This document shows, piece by piece, positions 62,360 through 64,000 of a stretch of DNA of 64,000 bases. The number at the start of each line of letters is the position of its first letter. Positions within the stretch are counted from its first letter, which is position 1. The notes under the pieces are model-generated. The model was not told where the DNA came from. It worked only from the letters and a program-made list of their open reading frames with translations, and searched no databases. The DNA comes from Nautilia sp. PV-1 (GTDB lineage Bacteria > Campylobacterota > Campylobacteria > Campylobacterales > Nautiliaceae): positions 1,354,501 to 1,418,500 of the forward strand of contig NZ_CP026530.1 in NCBI RefSeq assembly GCF_004006315.1, in the 5' to 3' direction. Position numbers and translations under genes: made by a program.

Positions 62360-64000
62360 CTGAAGGATCAAGGTATTTTTTTCTAACACGGATAGACTGA
62401 GGAGTAACTTCCACAAGCTCATCGTCTTCTATCCACTCAAGCGCTCTTTCAAGCGTCATTTCAACAGGAGGAACAAGTTTGATAGCTTCATCACTGCCGC
62501 TGGCTCTCACGTTTGTAAGGTTTTTACCTTTAATAGGATTAACTTCAAGGTCGTTGCTTCTGCTGTGTTCTCCCACTATCATACCGTTATACACTTTATC
62601 ACCAGGTTTTATAAACATTCTTCCTCTCTCTTGCAGGTTGAATATCGCATAACCTACGGCAACCCCGTTTTCCATAGAAATAAGCGCACCGTTTTTTCTT
62701 GTATAAGGTTTTGTAGTCGCAGGTCTGAAATCTAAAAATGAGCTGTTAAGAACACCCTCACCTTTAGTATCTGTCATAAATTCACCTCTGTATCCGATAA
62801 GCCCGCGTGCAGGCATTTCGAATTCGATTCTTGTAGAACCGTCGCTTAAAGGCATCATGTTTTTCATAATTCCGCCACGGGTTCCGAGTTTTTCGATTAC
62901 CGCACCGCTGTACTCTTCAGGAACGTCAACCACTACGTATTCATACGGCTCTAACTTAACACCGTTTTCTTCTTTGATAATTACTTCCGGACGTGAAAGT
63001 GAAAACTCAAAATCTTCTCTTCTTAAGTTTTCAGCAAGGATGGCTATCTGAAGCTCACCTCTTCCTGATACTTTAAATTTACCTTCGCCTAGCTCTTCAA
63101 TTTTCATTGCGATATTTGTTTCCATCTCTTTAAAAAGTCTGTCTCTAAGCTTAGGAGCGGTTACGTTTTTACCTTCTGTTCCTGCAAGAGGAGAATCGTT
63201 AACGCTCATAATTACGCTGATTGTAGGCTCTTCGATATGTAGAGGGTCAAGACCTACAGGATTGTCTTTGTCTGCAATAGTATCTCCGACATCAAGTGCA
63301 CTGAACCCAGCAATAGCAACAATATCCCCCGCACTTGCTTTATCAATCTCAACCCTGTCAAGTCCAAGAAAACCTAACAGTTTGGTAATTCTGCCGTTTA
63401 TTTTTTCTCCACTAGCTTTAACCAGCGTTACGCTTTCACCTTTACTTACACTCCCGTTGAAAATTCTTGCAATACCTATTCTACCTACGAAATTATCGTA
63501 ATCAAGTGTAAATACCTGCATTTGAAGAGGTTTATCCTCTTCACCGGTAGGTGCAGGAATATGTTCCACTATAGCTTCGAATATCGGAGTCATATTTTCA
63601 TTGTCGTCTTCAAGCTCCCATTTTGCTATACCGTTTTTAGCTGCAGCATAAATAATAGGAAACTCAAGCTGGTCTTCACTCGCACCCATACTTACAAAAA
63701 GGTCAAAAACCTCATCCACGACTCTGTCCGGCTCTGCAGCTGGTTTATCTATTTTATTTACTACTAAAATAGGTTTTAATCCCAGTGAAAGAGCTTTTTT
63801 TACAACGAATTTAGTCTGAGGCATAACCCCTTCTTGTGCGTCAACAAGAAGCAGAACGCCGTCAACCATTTTTAAAACCCTCTCAACTTCTCCTCCGAAA
63901 TCGCTGTGTCCCGGCGTATCGATAATATTAATTTTGTAATCGTTCCATTTTATTGCGGTATTCTTACTTAAAATAGTAATACCTCTTTCTTTTTCCAGGT
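62328..64000 (-). CDS. typA: Translational GTPase TypA/BipA (N-terminus beyond window end)
   Basis: The frame stays open to the end of the window, so the ATG at 63869 is internal. The upstream text encodes [15 protein letters not shown] and [22 protein letters not shown], the switch I and DxxG region of Typ[14 protein letters not shown] (G4) follows. Later domains match BipA, ending in [18 protein letters not shown]. About 557 of roughly 600 residues are present; the P-loop is outside. The protein is a ribosome-binding GTPase involved in stress responses and 50S assembly. Confidence 0.96.
   Translation of the reverse strand, partial: LEKERGITILSKNTAIKWNDYKINIIDTPGHSDFGGEVERVLKMVDGVLLLVDAQEGVMPQTKFVVKKALSLGLKPILVVNKIDKPAAEPDRVVDEVFDLFVSMGASEDQLEFPIIYAAAKNGIAKWELEDDNENMTPIFEAIVEHIPAPTGEEDKPLQMQVFTLDYDNFVGRIGIARIFNGSVSKGESVTLVKASGEKINGRITKLLGFLGLDRVEIDKASAGDIVAIAGFSALDVGDTIADKDNPVGLDPLHIEEPTISVIMSVNDSPLAGTEGKNVTAPKLRDRLFKEMETNIAMKIEELGEGKFKVSGRGELQIAILAENLRREDFEFSLSRPEVIIKEENGVKLEPYEYVVVDVPEEYSGAVIEKLGTRGGIMKNMMPLSDGSTRIEFEMPARGLIGYRGEFMTDTKGEGVLNSSFLDFRPATTKPYTRKNGALISMENGVAVGYAIFNLQERGRMFIKPGDKVYNGMIVGEHSRSNDLEVNPIKGKNLTNVRASGSDEAIKLVPPVEMTLERALEWIEDDELVEVTPQSIRVRKKYLDPSVRKRMSKNKK

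Overview
The window is a dense, AT-rich chromosomal segment of an epsilonproteobacterium (Campylobacterota), most likely from the Nautiliales (Nautilia/Caminibacter-like). Pointers are the rplU-rpmA-obg-proB gene order, a PflA-like flagellar TPR protein, a class II DAHP synthase, a UbiA-family prenyltransferase of the MqnP type, Csd4/Csd6-type cell-shape peptidases, and a complex I operon with a fused nuoCD and no nuoE, nuoF or nuoG. The genus is an inference. No tRNA, rRNA, CRISPR array or insertion sequence was recognised, and no gene-free stretch exceeds about 235 bases.

Layout. 1-494: 3' part of prfA. 491-12373 (minus): a three-gene unit headed by a 3202-residue autotransporter adhesin, then a lipoprotein alpha/beta hydrolase and a TIGR03032-like/TPR protein. 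12453-15487: Nudix hydrolase, NIT-domain chemoreceptor and a Bcp-type peroxiredoxin. 15648-22982 (minus): smpB, proB, obg, rpmA, rplU, ridA, a patatin-like protein, rpsI, rplM, two small epsilon-type hypotheticals and mqnP/ubiA. 23060-27660: miaA, class II DAHP synthase, pflA. 27692-37086 (minus): 11-gene complex I operon nuoABCDHIJKLMN. 37246-39669: AAA ATPase and rsmE. 39819-51396 (plus): eight tightly coupled genes forming a regulated exopolysaccharide locus. 51389-56159 (minus): rdgB, csd4-like, csd6-like, and a GGDEF-EAL protein with a periplasmic CxxCH motif. 56237-62135 (minus): RND pump, adaptor and TolC-like channel. 62328-64000 (minus): typA/bipA, cut by the window edge.

The strongest candidate for an undescribed system is 39819-51396. 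An OmpR-type regulator is followed by an inside-out histidine kinase, with its catalytic module at the N-terminus and then a membrane segment, a FecR-like domain and TPRs. Next comes a protein whose apparent order (degenerate P-loop NTPase, degenerate receiver, degenerate GGDEF with an intact RxxD I-site) recalls BcsE. Then come a TPR/beta-barrel export porin carrying an NTF2-like insert, a PgaC-like processive GT2 synthase, a one-helix 61-residue protein, a membrane-anchored polysaccharide deacetylase and a glycosidase-like protein. It reads as a synthase-dependent polysaccharide secretion system that mixes Pga-type synthesis and export parts with a Bcs/Pel-type c-di-GMP receptor and its own two-component system. 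An EAL protein lies about 3 kb downstream. The second notable point is the complex I operon: it lacks the NADH module, and its NuoD has lost the usual quinone-binding His/Tyr motifs.
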